DNA of 64,000 nucleotides from Monoplex corrugatus (GCA_030674185.1 CM060312.1:23843461-23907460), one strand, 5' to 3'. Shown: positions 22,386-60,530, numbered from the stretch's first letter. The notes: generated from the sequence alone by a model not told the origin. Made by a program: numbers and translations.

Positions 22386-23699
22386 TATCCAGGACTGATC
22401 CTGATGGGAGGATGGCAAAGCTGAAGACGAATGCAAAACATGTATAAATAGGTACAGTAGAACCTCCCCATTATGAATTTAGGATACAGCGTTCACACGC
22501 GCAGGCAATCGCATGCACGCACACACACAAACACACACACAGACTGACAGAGTGATAACTACTGTCAAGGGAGGGGGAGGGGAAACTATAAACAATTTGA
22601 AAAAAAAAAGCAAAAGAAAAAAAAGACAATGAAAAAATTACACACACACACAGAAGCACATGTGAGAGAGAGAGACACACAGTCTGCCACATTTGCTGGA
22701 AGACTTGGGTGGAGTTGCATATGGAACTGTCCAAATGCAATCATTCCCTCTTGAACAAAGTCTGAACAATAACTAAAGAACAAAAATGTAGCCTAGGCCT
22801 TGTATGTTTTCGAATGAAGACACGCTATCAATCTACTTTCAACATCAATATAAAAAGCACGCCAAAATATCTCCCCTTCATACTACCTTCTGTATTTGAT
22901 CCTTAGCTGCAAGTCTAGCCCCCCCCCCCTCCCCCCGATCCAAACTGGCCTCAACGTTGGGGTCAGCGATCCCCTCGGGCACTCATGCCGTCGTGGGAGG
23001 GTTCTTCTTCTTCCATAAAGTCTCCACAATCAACAGGCTGATTATTATGAGACTGTGAAATGGGGGATCTGCTTTAAAAAAAACAAAAAAACTATTCTGT
23101 TTCCTATTTCTTTATCACAAGATTACTCACATTCATACTACAAAGTGACACCCCCCACCCCTACCTTACCTACTCATTAGCCTACACAAAAACAAAAACA
23201 AACAAAAAAGGTAAAAGCTATTTGCGGAGCTGTCAGCAGACTACCACATTCGCTTTTCATCCATTGCATGATTGCTATTGACTAGCTGACCCCAGGTTGC
23301 AGTACGCAACTCAGGCCCGCAACATCCTTCCACTCATCCATTGGGGTTGCATTTGTCAGAATTGAAACCGTTTATAATTACGCTATGTGCTTATCCAAAA
23401 CTCAGACAGACCTAAACTGACACCTAAACTGCTGCTGTCTCTCGTCGACGATCGATATTGCGAATCTAATCGATCTCGGAGAACAAAGACTTGAAACATC
23501 TGATTTACATTACAGAGAGCATCAGTAGTCCTGAAACAAAGCATCGTACCCAGACTTAACACAAAATCATTAGAATATACAACTTTGCTTCTTAAAGCTC
23601 CTGTAGAACTGATCATAGGACAGACAACACTGTATTCATACCGGTGAAATAAACAAAGAAATAGCAGTACACAAAAGTTTAAGTTTCACAGCACCGACA

Positions 23700-23987
23700 G
23701 CGTCGAAAGTGCCGCCATGTTAGTTGCATGGTAACGTCAGCACGATACTTTCCGATTTTGCGCTATAATCCATAAACGCAATTTTATTTATCTTTTTTTT
23801 GTTTGAATTAAAAAATAAATCCACTGCCGCGGGAGATATTTAAAAAATTATATATTAGAAAGTTTACAATTCTGCAGTTGCTTTGCATGATGGGACGAAT
23901 ACAACCGGAACACGTGGTTAATTGTCTCGGTGTGAGGCGGATAGTGGATGTGTTGTAGACCGAACTGGGACACCCTGTGAAGAAACC
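23700..23987 (+). promoter_or_regulatory. GNL3 proximal promoter
   Basis: Just before the ATG are a YY1-like GCCGCCATG (23711), an X-box-like GTTGCATGGTAAC (23723-23735) overlapping an ACGTCA half-site, a ZNF143-like GCATGATGGGA (23885), an ETS-like ACCGGAA (23904) and an E-box CACGTG (23911-23916). Most recur at the same spacing in the copy at 59.3-59.53 kb. A CACGTG site fits the known Myc control of nucleostemin in vertebrates; binding here is inference. Confidence 0.55.
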
Positions 23988-49521
<25,534 letters not shown>

Positions 49522-50909
49522 ATGTGTCTTTCACAAATAGCTTTGTTTTGTTCAGGTGTGATTGCATGTGTATGGATGGCTGAAAGAGAAGTGTGTTTTT
49601 GGCTGACAGCAAAAGATGAATTTTTATTTCTGAGTTACTGTGGGTAAGCATAATTGAGCAGCAGATTCAGTATAAATAACTGAGCTGTTCTTACTCATCT
49701 GGTTGTATAATTATAAAATTATTCTGTTTTGTGTTGGCATAAATATTACTTCTGCATGTGTGTGTGTGTTCTGTATAACTGTAAGCCCTCCATGTGTATG
49801 TGAGTGTGTGTGTGTGTATATAAGAGAGAGAGAGAATGTTCTGTATCTGTATGCCCTCTGTGTATATGCGTGTGTGTGTGTGTGTGTATGTAAGCCCTGT
49901 TTGTGTGCTTGTGCATGAGAGAGTTGCAGTGATCTCTATGAGTGTATCAGTCATTAAAATTTACAATGTATTCCACATCTGTCAAGTTTGTTTGCATTAT
50001 TATTAATTTATTGCTTAACATGAAACAAATATACACAGCACTAAATTTTGATGTATAAATCAAATCAAAGCACACGTTCATTGTTCACTCAAACATGCAC
50101 TCGCAACAAACACAATGACTGAAACTAAAGGGTACAAAGCATATGTGTCCTGGGAGGAGAATGACAGGAAGGGAAATTTGTATTGATTGGTGCAGTTTAT
50201 CACCCAAACATACCTGAAATAAAAACATGACTCATGTTGACCTCATTCGTTATCATTTTATTCATCCCACATTTCAAAGTAAGTTTTCGGTGAAATAAGA
50301 ACAAAATGTCATGTCAATACACAACTGATTCCAATGAAAAACAAGCATACAAGGAATGGTAATGCAAAACACAGTTGATAATGTGATATATGGACAGCTG
50401 ACAGTGAGCATGTGTGTATATAGGCCTATACATGTATACACGCACACATTATATGTAGGCCTATATGTGTGTACATATACACACTACATGAAGTTGTTAT
50501 GGCATGGCTGATAATAAAGTTAGAATATTCACATCCAATAATTTACACGTTAAGATATTGAATTTCCTCAACTCTGAGACCAGAAGCCTTCAATTTTGAA
50601 GGCTGTTCCTTTGTTTAAATGAAAGCAGCCACCCTGATGCATTTAAAGATAACAAGAGGAGAAGAAGAAGAAGCAAAATCAACTACCCCAGCAGCTAAAG
50701 CTGATTCTTTGAAATTTAAAAAACATAATGAAAAATGAATAAATACTGTAAAGAAAATGAAAAATGGAAACCACTATAACATCAATGTAAATATGACAGC
50801 AACAGCTAAACAGTTTTCTGAAGAAACCTAACGCAACAAAAATTAAAATCTTATTAACATTAAGGAAGGTTCCAGTCACAGCTGAAACAAAAATGTAACT
50901 GATAATACA
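49522..50909. other. Region past the GNL3 stop, no gene seen
   Basis: TG-rich stretches at 49755-49900, a weak LINE-tail-like stretch near 50000-50070 (attattattaa, cactaaattttgatg), otherwise AT-rich. It may hold the GNL3 3' UTR. Confidence 0.45.
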
Positions 50910-50913
50910 TTAA

Positions 50914-51103
50914 CCCTCTGAATTCTGCACTGTATCCACCAAGTGCAAAAACTAAAACCCTTCAACTCCCTCACCCTGTCCATTGCCTTCCTGCAGGAAG
51001 CTGGTGGATAGGGTCAGGGAATCAAAGGGTAAAGTTTTTGCTGTGCCAGCATGGTTGGCAATGCATGCAGGATGCTGGTGGACAGGGTGAGGGAGTCAAA
51101 GGG
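50914..51103. mobile_element. TTAA-flanked MITE (piggyBac-like), 190 bp
   Basis: Flanked by TTAA on both sides (50910-50913 and 51104-51107). Starts CCCTCTGAATTCTGCAC and ends GGTGAGGGAGTCAAAGGG. Carries an inner inverted pair (CCCTTCAACTCCCTCACC, GGTCAGGGAATCAAAGGG) as if one MITE sits inside another. Confidence 0.8.
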
Positions 51104-51319
51104 TTAACAGATGCCTAGCTTATAATGTAAAAAAAGATATTTGTAATGACAATACATTGTAAAATAAATTCTACAGTGGTACAATGAAACTAACATTTGC
51201 ACACAGCAATAGACAATTATCAAATACCAGCTCTAAATTAACACTTCTAATAAGTCTTCATGGTGAGGATACGAATGCAACAAATGAATAAAAGCTTAAG
51301 TAGAAATTGCTCTGTCTGC

Positions 51320-51600
51320 ACCAATACTGTCAACTTTACAGTTTCTGCCTCTTGTTAGTAATAGTTATTCAATAAATCCTGCCTCCTTTTTGTAATAGTT
51401 ACAACTCTATAATTCCTACCTCTTATTTGTACTTTTAACTCTGCAGTTCCTATTTGCAATAGCTTTAACTCTATAATTCCTGTCTCCTGTTTGTAATTTG
51501 ACTCTACTTTCCTGTCTACAATACCTTTAACTCTTTAGGTTCCTGCCTCCTGTTTGCAGTAGTTTTAACTCCACAGTTTCTGCCCTCCCTTGTTTCTTTA
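51320..51600 (+). repeat. Degenerate tandem repeat, 40-50 bp unit
   Basis: Repeats the words taactctataattcctgcct and tttgtaatag about six times with divergence. Confidence 0.7.
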
Positions 51601-51937
51601 TTCATCAGTGGATTAGAACTTTATCCATCATTGGATAAGAGTCTCAGTAGAATCCAACGGCACAATCTATACATATTAAATTGTACAGTTTATCCATAAT
51701 TCAGTGTTTTTTCAATACTTTCTAAGTAGGCCTACTATGGTGTACAAACAAAACAGGCGCAAAATGAAAAAAAATTTGCATCAAAAATATCACGTTTCTG
51801 CACAGCAGTAGCAAGCTTGTGTTGTGGCTTCACAGATGGTATAGTATTCAAATGTTGTCTGATACTCATTCTGTCCAAAAGGAGAGATCTTTAATCTTTA
51901 ACAAATACATGAAGAACATTAGTAAACAGTGCTTTAA

Positions 51938-51957
51938 GGGGGGGGGGGGGGGGGGGG
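51938..51957 (+). repeat. G homopolymer, 20 bases
   Basis: An unbroken G-run in intergenic DNA. Confidence 0.97.
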
Positions 51958-53041
51958 TTTCTTATGTGATGCACAGGGGGATAGACCTATTTTACCTAAA
52001 GGAACACAACTGGTGCCTTTACAAGAGGCATGAAGAAGGGGAGTGATTTCCCTAGGATGGAGGGTACCAGGAGTTATGTTGATCCTAACGACTGGGAAAA
52101 ACAGTGATCCTCACAAGCAGTTTAGCGGTTGATTCAAAGAGGAAGGAGGAGGTTATCGGAGCGAATTGGAAATGAAGTTTAGTTTGGGGTAAGAGTTGAA
52201 GCTTAGTCTGGCAGTTGTTTCCTTCCTTGTTGTAACTAGGTGGGTAAATCATCTCTGTAGTGCCTGCTGAAGAAATATTCTATGAAATGTTGTGGTATCC
52301 ACTGAGATTTGGAATTCACTTTGTCTAATTATATTCATTTTCATTTACTTCATATTCATTTTTGCGGTATGCGAGTGCATGATGCATGGCCATCCTGACA
52401 TCAATTCACACCTACCGCTTGTATGTTAGTTGTTACAGTTTTTACTACGCTATGAAAGATAGGTTGCTGTGTTGTGACTCAAATAGGTTGTGTTCGTTGA
52501 CAAATGTATGACAAGTAGATTACCATGGTGTGACGAAAATAGTGGTTGACATGTATTACAATCTGTCAGTAGACTGTAAATTTCTTGACAATCATCAGCA
52601 TATGACCAACGTGTTGAAAAGGCAAGTAAGGATGATGGGAAAAAAGAGTCACAGGCTCAGCTGTTTGTTAATTAGCTTGCAACTCCTGTGATGTAAAAAT
52701 ATAAACAAAATATGATTAAGTGGAAAAATAATGATGCAGAAGAAAAAGAACACGCTATCCTGTATTGTAAAAAAAGTACAATAATAAGTAAAAAAACAAA
52801 CATGAAAAGAAAAAAATGGTTTTACTTACTGTGCAAGAATGAACGTGTAAGTTTTAAGTCCGAGATTCACTTCAAAAAGAAAATGTAATAATACTTTCGG
52901 ATTAAGAAAAGAGCAGAATATGCAACATTAAATGAAGATAGTGTTTTTTGTTTAAACAACACAACGTGGTATGACTGATGATACTGAAACAATCTTTCAA
53001 AAAAGAATTAATTGTTGTAAGAATGAGACTACTATACAGGT

Positions 53042-53073
<32 letters not shown>

Positions 53074-53275
53074 TTCGAAAACAGCAGTCTGTTGCTCAGT
53101 GGCCTACCCAACTTAATTTCCTCAATTAAGATGATATGCAATTGCTATAAATCTTGAAATTTAGACATTTTCAAGGAGTCTGAAAATGTCAATATATTAA
53201 TTTTCAATGATGAATTCACTCTCTCATCCTCCCTTTATCACAAATGATGTATCACACACACACACACACACACAC

Positions 53276-53306
<31 letters not shown>

Positions 53307-54589
53307 CAATCTCTCACTTTCTCTCTCTGCATTACATTATAATGAGCAAATTTGAAGTCAACAAATCACATAAATGTTAAGTGAATCAAATCCACAATGA
53401 TCATCCCTATACCAGTCACAAACATTAAAAAACATGTCTGAGCACTGACCAAGGCATTAAAGTACATAATGCATACGAAGTAGACCAGTTTCCAGACAGA
53501 CCACAGTATTCATCTTAAAATAATTTTGCATGCAAAGCAACAAAGCAACCATATTTTAGCAGCTGGCAACTTGAAGAAAATGCACAACCCATACAGGACA
53601 CCACAAAATGAAATATTTCTGATCAAGGATTTGCCTCTACAAACCTAGCAGACAAATAATTTGGTAAGACAAGCCTGAAAACATGCATATGAAAACTATG
53701 AAATATTTAGAAGCTGAAATGAAACATTATTTCATTGTTCATGCGTAAAAAAAAAAATATTCGAGTTGCTGTATTAGATTTGTCAAATTTGTAGCCTGCT
53801 CGTAACTTCCTCAATCGTATAATCATATAGTGCACACTGCTTCGTTTTGATTTAGAATCTAAACAAATGGGTTGTTACTGATGTGAGTTTCACACCACAC
53901 AGCACAAACATGCCAACATGTTAGGGCTGTCTGTCATTACCACATAAAGCTTACATTCAGAAAAGTTTGTTCTCAAAAACAGAGGGATGGTCAACTGCAT
54001 AAAGTGCATACTGGACCGGCCACCAAATAATAAGACAGTTCATCAGAAATGGCCAGAGAAGTAAATGAACGCAAACTGTATCTTGTATACTCCCCTTCAA
54101 CAGACACTTCCTCTTAAACTACAAGTTGACTGTACATGTATGTACACAAGATGTTCCAATCACAATGGAGATTGACACAGGTAGCACAGTTACACTGATC
54201 TTTTGTACAAAAACTCAATTTTCTGAAACCACATGACGTCTGAGACTTACTGAAATCACCATTAGTATCGTTCAAAGGATATGGGGGAACTGTTATACAA
54301 TGCATGGGTGAAAAGAGATGAAGTTAGAAGTAGCAGAAGAAGAAGTTTTTGCTGTCAGAGTTTTGGATTATAGATGGACCATCACTGTTGGGGAAAGAGA
54401 GAATGAGCAAATTCACTCTTTGTGGAGACCTACTTCCACTGTGATAATTGAAAGAGAAGATATTTAACGATACCCTCATTATCTGTGAAAGGACTAGGAC
54501 TTAAAAAGAGGCAAAAGTCAACTTAAAAAGAGGTTAATGTTTGCAGTGACACACCAATTTTACTAAAAGCAAGACTAATGCCTTTTGCC
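51958..54589. other. Intergenic, AT-rich, no gene seen
   Basis: Only simple sequence stands out: a T-run at 53057-53077, (CA)n at 53251-53310 and A-runs. Short ORFs have no similarity to known domains. Confidence 0.5.
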
Positions 54590-55860
54590 ATTAGGGACAC
54601 AGATGAAGCAACACTGAACAAGTCGGCAGAAGACAAAAAGATGGATCTATCCACATGTGTGCAGAATGTTCTGGTACCATCAACAAGTTCTGTGAAATGG
54701 ACGAATATCCAATTCCAACTCTCAAGGACATTCTTGACAAGATAGCTGAAAGTAAAAGACTTACGAAACTGAATTTATCTCAGACTTAACCATCGTTTTG
54801 ACGTCACTCCAGAAAGAAAAAATTCACATCAATAAATATGCCCAGAAGATTGTCAATAAAAAGACTTCCATATGATATAACTGCAGCAACACATATATAT
54901 CTTTCAAAGGACAACAGAATGAGTGTTATCAGAGGAGCTAAAGCTTACACAGAGGATGTTCTGATGTCAAGGGGGACAGATGAAGATTGTCTTCAAGTTT
55001 AAAGCAGGCTTCACAAAAAAACACACACACACACACACACACAAAGCATACAGTCATTGCTGACATATGAATGTTGCTGAATTTTGATATTGTTCATCCA
55101 TTTGTTTGTTACATTTGTTTGACTGTGTGTGTTTTTCTTTTGTTTTCATTATTTTATGTGTGTTCATGTAATTTTTTTTGTTATGTATTTATCTGTATCT
55201 CTTTACCTGCTGTATTTCAACATATAATAATGAATGCCTGTTTGTCATATCTGTTGTTTATGCTTTGTATACATTTCAAGATGTTTCTAAATGTTATGTA
55301 TTTGAAAATGATTAAAATCAAAACAACAACAACAACAACAACAACAAAAGGCTTCAAAGTGAAGGACTTGAATTTTAAAACAAATATTCGAGTTCGTGAT
55401 GCACTATTTCAGAAAAAAGGGATTTCATTATCACAAGACAAATACATCAATGGAGCTGCAGCACCTACAAACAAAGCAGGGCTACAGGCTTCTATAGCCT
55501 TGCAAACTTCCTGAGACATTTTGTACTGAATTCTGCGGAAGTCATGACACCTTGTATGTTCTGTTGAAGAAAGATGTCAAATAGAAATTGACAGAAGAAA
55601 AATCTTTGAGACTTGTCAAAGCCAAAATGTCAGATGAAACAACATAGTGACACTGCAAGCCTCAAAACAAGCTGGTTTTACAAACAGATGCATCTCCCAT
55701 TAGCATTCTTCAGCCAGCAGATGATGGCAAACTTATACCAGTTTTCCACACTTCAAGAATGTTCAACCAGCAAGACAGCTGGGTAAAGTTCCTCTTGCTG
55801 TGAGTTTTAGAAAGACTAAATTCAAGCAATAGGCCTACCTCCTTGGGAGACATTTTCTAA
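54590..55860 (+). pseudogene. Decayed Ty3/gypsy-type pol remnant (reverse transcriptase to RNase H)
   Basis: In broken frames: MDEYPIPTLKDILDKIAESK then LTKLNLSQT (reverse transcriptase start, near 54700-54790), LPYDIT near 54862, later EDVLMSRGTDE near 54950; after an AT-rich insertion (55018-55320), VRDALFQKKGISLSQDK near 55385-55445 and APTNKAGLQASI; then LLKKDVK near 55563 and LVLQTDASPISILQPADDG near 55675-55730, the RNase H start. The order of blocks is that of Ty3/gypsy pol. Many stops; the catalytic YIDD region is not preserved. No LTRs were identified. Confidence 0.7.
55018..55045 (+). repeat. (CA)n microsatellite
   Basis: About 12 CA units within the pol remnant. Confidence 0.95.
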
Positions 55861-56163
55861 TGACATCACAAAACTCTGGTGTCTTTCTTTGACCCAGGTA
55901 AGCATGTATCTTGGTTCACTTTTGCCAGAATAAAAAGATGGGGTCTTCTGCTAGCAGCTTATGATTATGACATCATACACATTGCTGGAGAAGAAAACTG
56001 CCGCTGATTTTGTCTAAAAAAACAACAACAAACAAACAAAAACAAAAGAAACCCAACAAGAGTGCGCAAAGTCACAGTACAGCTGTTGGTACAAGACGAA
56101 AAAGCCATTAACAGTTGAATAGTCAAAGCAGAAATGGCCAAAGATACAGCCTTATCTAAGGTC
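55861..56163. other. Non-coding, A-rich
   Basis: Follows the pol remnant; includes AACAAAC repeats (56023-56050). A possible decayed downstream piece of the same retroelement. Confidence 0.4.
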
Positions 56164-56167
56164 TTAA

Positions 56168-56341
56168 CCCTTTGACTCCTGCACCCTAACCACAACGGCC
56201 AAAGATACAGCCTTATCTAAGGTCTTAACCCTTTGATTCCTGCACCCTAACCACTTGCATCCTGCATTGTCAACCATGGGAGCAAAGCAAAAACTTATTA
56301 TGTTTGTGCAGTGGTTGAACAGGGTGCGGGAGTCAAAAGGG
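56168..56341. mobile_element. TTAA-type MITE with a 61-bp internal duplication
   Basis: CCCTTTGACTCCTGCACCC follows TTAA (56164-56167) and again, as CCCTTTGATTCCTGCACCC, at 56229 after TTAA 56225-56228. The right end GGGTGCGGGAGTCAAAAGGG is followed by TCAA. The repeated segment includes 5' flanking DNA (aaagatacagccttatctaa), so it is a tandem duplication across the insertion border. Confidence 0.75.
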
Positions 56342-56838
56342 TCAATCTTTATGAAGAATGGTTGGGGTTCACAACCAGAAGACATTTTGTTGCCATTGTC
56401 CATATATGCAATTACACACATTGATTCAATATGAACCAATCTTGTTTATACACTGTCACGAAAACCACAACCACATCAAAATGATCAATAAAAGGGGTTC
56501 TGGAAGCAAGGTAACCTAACCTGATTGATGAATTTTACCTGTGGAAGCAGTGTGACAGTCCATTAACAACACTTCATTAAATATGTGACCATTGGGTGTT
56601 TGTAATTTCCTTTACAGCAACATTACAGTATTGCTTTCTTTCATATTCAAGAAAAAAAGAAGAAACAAAAAAAGACAGAAAAGAAAAAATACTGAAAAAA
56701 AGAGGTGCATGATTAAAAAAGAATGAAAGAAAAAAGACCAAAAAAATGAGAGGTAGGGCCTACATGAATTACAGAACATGTAATCATGATAATGTGAATT
56801 GTTATAAATCTGTATGAATATGTATTTTATATGTTTCA

Positions 56839-56995
56839 TAACTAGATATGCCTGTGTAACTCACTGGAGGGTTGATGCTGATAATAAATAATAACTAGAT
56901 GTGCCTGTGTAACTCACTGGAGGGTTGATGCTGATAATAAATAATAACTAGATAGGCTTGTGTAACTCACTGGAGGGTTGATGCTGATAATAATC
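56839..56995 (+). repeat. Minisatellite, 53-bp unit, three copies
   Basis: actagat(a/g)tgcctgtgtaactcac-type units start at 56841, 56894 and 56947 and end in gatgctgataataa. Confidence 0.93.
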
Positions 56996-57230
56996 TTTTG
57001 TAAAATGCTATTCTCTAAACTACTTTAACTCGCTACACATGTTTATGTTCACTCATTTTTTTTCTTTCTTTCTTTTTATGAGAAATAAGAGAATTTACTT
57101 TTTATTTTGTCTATTTCTTCAGCTTCGTTCTGACATACAGAAACTATGTCGACTCACATTTTGTTTCATTCATTTCTTTTTCAAAAACATGAAGGCAACC
57201 ATTATATTTCATACGAAGAGAATTATTTAA

Positions 57231-57400
57231 CCCTCTGACTCCCACATCCTATCCACCGACTGCAAAAATGTACACCTTCGACTCCCTCACCATGCAGGAA
57301 GTTGGTGGATAGGGTGAGGAAGGCAAAGGGTTAAGTTTTTGCTTTGCTAACATGGTTGATAATGCAGGAAGCAGGTGGACAGGATGTGGGAGTCAGAGGG
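57231..57400. mobile_element. TTAA-flanked MITE (piggyBac-like), best-preserved copy, 170 bp
   Basis: Flanked by TTAA (57227-57230 and 57401-57404). The ends CCCTCTGACTCCCACATCCT and AGGATGTGGGAGTCAGAGGG are perfect inverted complements over 20 bp and pair on for several more. Inner half-repeats as in the 50914 copy. Confidence 0.88.
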
Positions 57401-57860
57401 TTAAACCAACTTCTTTCTTTCAAACTGAAAACACTAAATCATTTTGTTAACTTTTGTTCTCTCATTGCATCAATTTGTCAGTCAAATTAATGTGATATTT
57501 CATTTTTTCCACTGTACCAACGAAAGTCAGATTAATCTGACATTTTCCCACATTATCACTGTCAGTCGAGTAAGACCACACACGCTGAAACTGGTTAATA
57601 ATGTGACATTTCATTTTTCCACTATATCAAGCTGACAATCATGTTACTGTAGAAAAATGAAATGTCACATTGACAAGTTTCATTTTTCACAGTCAAGTTA
57701 AAGTGACAAAGTCCACACAGCAATTGGCACTCGCTGAAACAGCATGCAGAGGTGCCAACTCCTTCTCTCTTCAATTATACTTTTCAAGTTATTTTCCCCA
57801 CTCAGTATTACTCTATACAATCACAGAAATTTGAAGGCGTCTATTTCAACTGGGAAAATC

Positions 57861-57940
57861 GCATTGGGGAGGTCTGACTGTACTAGAAACTGGTGAATAA
57901 GCATTGGGGAGGTCTGACTGTATTAGAAACTGGTGAACAA
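57861..57940 (+). repeat. 40-bp tandem duplication
   Basis: gcattggggaggtctgactg plus a further 20 bases occurs at 57861 and again at 57901 with three differences. Confidence 0.93.
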
Positions 57941-58723
57941 AACTGATAGGCCTAAACATAGGCCTATTTTGAATTATGTTTTTCGTGGGTAGGTTGTCTC
58001 TTTTGCTAGAGCAGTGGTCTCAAGATCTGATATCTCGAGTTTAATCCCAGTTCTCAACTTTAAAAGTTGGCCTGTTCATTGCCCATCTTAGTCAAGTTAA
58101 TGTTTCTATCATTCTGGTGGAGTCAGCAAAAAAAAAAAAGGTCAGCTTGGCGTTTCATGGGTCCCTTCTCAGAGTTCTCCCCACCCCCTTCCCCTCCTCA
58201 TTTCAAGACCTTGCCAGTGGATAGGATTTTGTGCTGGCTCAGTCTGCCACATTTGCTGGTAGACTTGGGTGGAGTTGCATACATGGAACTGTCCGAGTGC
58301 AATGATTCCCTCTTGAATAAAGTCTGAACAATAACTAAAAAAACAAAAATGTAGGCCCCATATGATTTAGAATAAAGACACATTATCAATCTACGGTCAA
58401 CATCAGTATAAAAAACACGCCAAATATAAAGTTCTCCCCTTCATACAACCTTCTGCATTTGCTCCTTAGCTGCAAGTCTAGCCCCGCTCCCCCCGATCCA
58501 AACTGGCCTTGACGTTAGGGTCGGCGATTCCCTTGGGCACTTGTGCCGTCGTGGGAGGGTTAGGCCTGGGGGTTGCGTTTGTCAGGATAGAAAATGTTTA
58601 ATATTACGCCATATATGCTTATCCAAAACCCAGACAGACCTAAATCGACGCCTAAACTGCTCTTGTCTCTCGTCGTTGATCGCTATTGCAAATCTAATCG
58701 ATCTCGGAGAACAAAGACTAATT

Positions 58724-59160
58724 GCGACCTTCCATCACGAAATGAGTTGCTTGTCCACTGGCAGCGCTTTGCACAATGGGGCAAAATAAGCGAGAGGGGT
58801 GTCAGGGGTCGTTATGGATTTGTTGATTTTAGCGGATGCCAGAACCCTTCCTACACATTCTACATTCAATAAATTACGCATATTGTGGTTCTTGCTTAGT
58901 GAAAAAGCTATTTGCATTACACTACCCAACATGCTGATGCTCATGCATCATGCTGAACTTTCACTTTCGTTTTTCTTGATTTTCTCAAAACTGTATTTCG
59001 GAAGAGTGCCATGTTTGGAAGGCTGTACCTCAGGTATTTATTGTTCGATTTTAAAATGGTTTTCTTGATTAGAAAGAGCAGTAAATGTACATTTAAAAGC
59101 AATGAAAAAGTGAAAACTGCCTGAAGTGGACAAGTGACTCATTTCGTGGTGGAAAGTACT
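58724..59160. mobile_element. MITE-like insertion with inverted ends
   Basis: The left end gaccttccatcacgaaatga and the following gttgcttgtccact are mirrored at 59122-59157 (agtggacaagtgactcattt, cgtggtggaaagt). Absent from copy 1 of the duplication, so the insertion is later than the duplication or was lost in copy 1. Shares the end motif with 38126-38735. Confidence 0.78.
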
Positions 59161-59596
59161 CAGACTATTCACACAAAATCATTAGAATATACAGCTTTGT
59201 TTCTTGAAGCTCTTGTAGAACTGATCATAGTACAGACAACACTGTATTCATAACGGTGAAATAAACAAAGAAATAGCAGTACACAGAAGTTGCCCTTCCA
59301 CAGCACCGGCAGCGTTGAAAGTGCCGCCATGTTAGTTACGTGGTAACGTCAGCACGATATTTTTCGATTTTGCACTATAACCAATAATTGCAATTCACTT
59401 ATCTTTTTTCTGCTTGAATTAAAACATAAATCCACTGCCGAGGTAGATATTAAAAAATTAAATATTAGAAAGTTTACAATTCTGCAGTAGCTTTGCATGA
59501 TGGGGCGAATACAGCCGGAACACGTGGTTAACTGTCTCGTTGTATGGCGGATAGTGGATACAGTAGGCCGAACTGAGTACACCCTGTGAAGAAACC

Positions 59597-59609
59597 ATGG
59601 TTGGTCTAA
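59597..59609 (+). CDS. Duplicate GNL3 first coding exon
   Basis: ATG GTT GGT CTA A and donor gtaagt, with the same accaug-type context as 23988. It has no visible downstream exon in the window; if it is used, the rest lies right of 64,000. Confidence 0.5.
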
Positions 59610-59755
59610 GTAAGTTTTGTGTGAAAATTTTCGGGGTTTCTTTGTTGATAATTTACTCTCCAGTTTCTTTGTTGATAATTTACTCTCCGATTTAACTTGT
59701 ATGGCAGGAAATAACAAATTAAGCTGCTTAGGAACTGTTAAGTGTCAATCGTCAT

Positions 59756-60530
59756 CTGGACTGAAGTATAGTATTTAGGTATGTTACAAAAAAATTCAGA
59801 TATTTTTATTAAATATGCAATTACCGTCATTGAAAAGAGCCAAAAAAGAACTTTAAAATGGTATTAAAAGTTCTTCGGTTGATTGTCTGTGACGAAAGTT
59901 ACGATTTTTTGAATAATTAAATTTTCGACGTTTTCCTTCATTGGATTACATTAGGGGCCTATACATAGCAAAAACTGTGACCGCGTGTGTGCCGTTTCAT
60001 CACAAAAAGCACCATAACTTTGGAACGACTGAACCGATTGAAAAAAATCAAATATCAGTAGAAAGGTCTTTGTTTAGCCAAGATGATTAAGACCTTCATG
60101 AATCTCTGAGTCCATGCATTAATTAACAATTAATTCATTAATTGCCTTAACTGGCTGAAGCGAAGATCAACTGAGATTCCGAAAATCTTTACAGTTTCCA
60201 AAATCATCAAATTTCTTACTTGAAAATTGTTGAGTAAAGCCTCAAGATAATTATCATGATAAATTACAACAGTTATTCAATACCATTAGGCTCAATCTTT
60301 ATGTAATAATCAATTAATTAGGCCTACAGTTTTTCATGAAAAACCACCTTTAAACAAGAAGTTGTCAACCTGTGCATTTTTATTTTTTATTATGTATTTA
60401 CTCTTGGTTTATATATATATGTTTTTAATTATAAATAATATGTGTGTGTATTATTATATATCATATATATGTGTATAGATGTATGTAAGTATATTCATAT
60501 TGATTAACTCAAAAAAAAAATTGTGAGCCT
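59756..60530. other. AT-rich non-coding sequence
   Basis: No gene seen. Contains an AT-rich stretch with TATATA repeats at 60410-60480. Confidence 0.5.

Larger units (their letters stand above)
20135..23987. promoter_or_regulatory. Divergent promoter interval between PBRM1 and GNL3
   Basis: About 3.9 kb separates the second PBRM1 exon (minus) from the GNL3 ATG (plus). It contains a GC box GGGGCGGAGC (near 21208), an E2F-like TTTCCCGCC (near 21445), a TATA-like TATATAAG (20971-20978) followed about 50 bp later by a splice-donor-like gaggtaac, a (CA)n-G tract (21819-21890) and the GNL3-proximal promoter. The PBRM1 non-coding first exon must lie here, most likely in the CpG-richer 21.2-21.5 kb stretch, but its donor was not settled. 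Confidence 0.55.
58239..59755 (+). repeat. Duplicated segment, copy 2: second GNL3-type promoter and first exon
   Basis: Same orientation and order as 22681-24110. Shares the 5' part (agtctgccacatttgctggt), the promoter motifs including CACGTG at 59521-59526, the ATG exon and the first ~140 bp of intron. It lacks the 325-bp insertion of copy 1 and has instead a MITE-like insertion at 58724-59160. Confidence 0.9.

Noticed and set aside
55071..55514. 147-codon plus-strand ORF
   Set aside because: Its first part is AT-rich low-complexity hydrophobic translation; only the last ~55 codons match the gypsy pol remnant, so it is not one gene.
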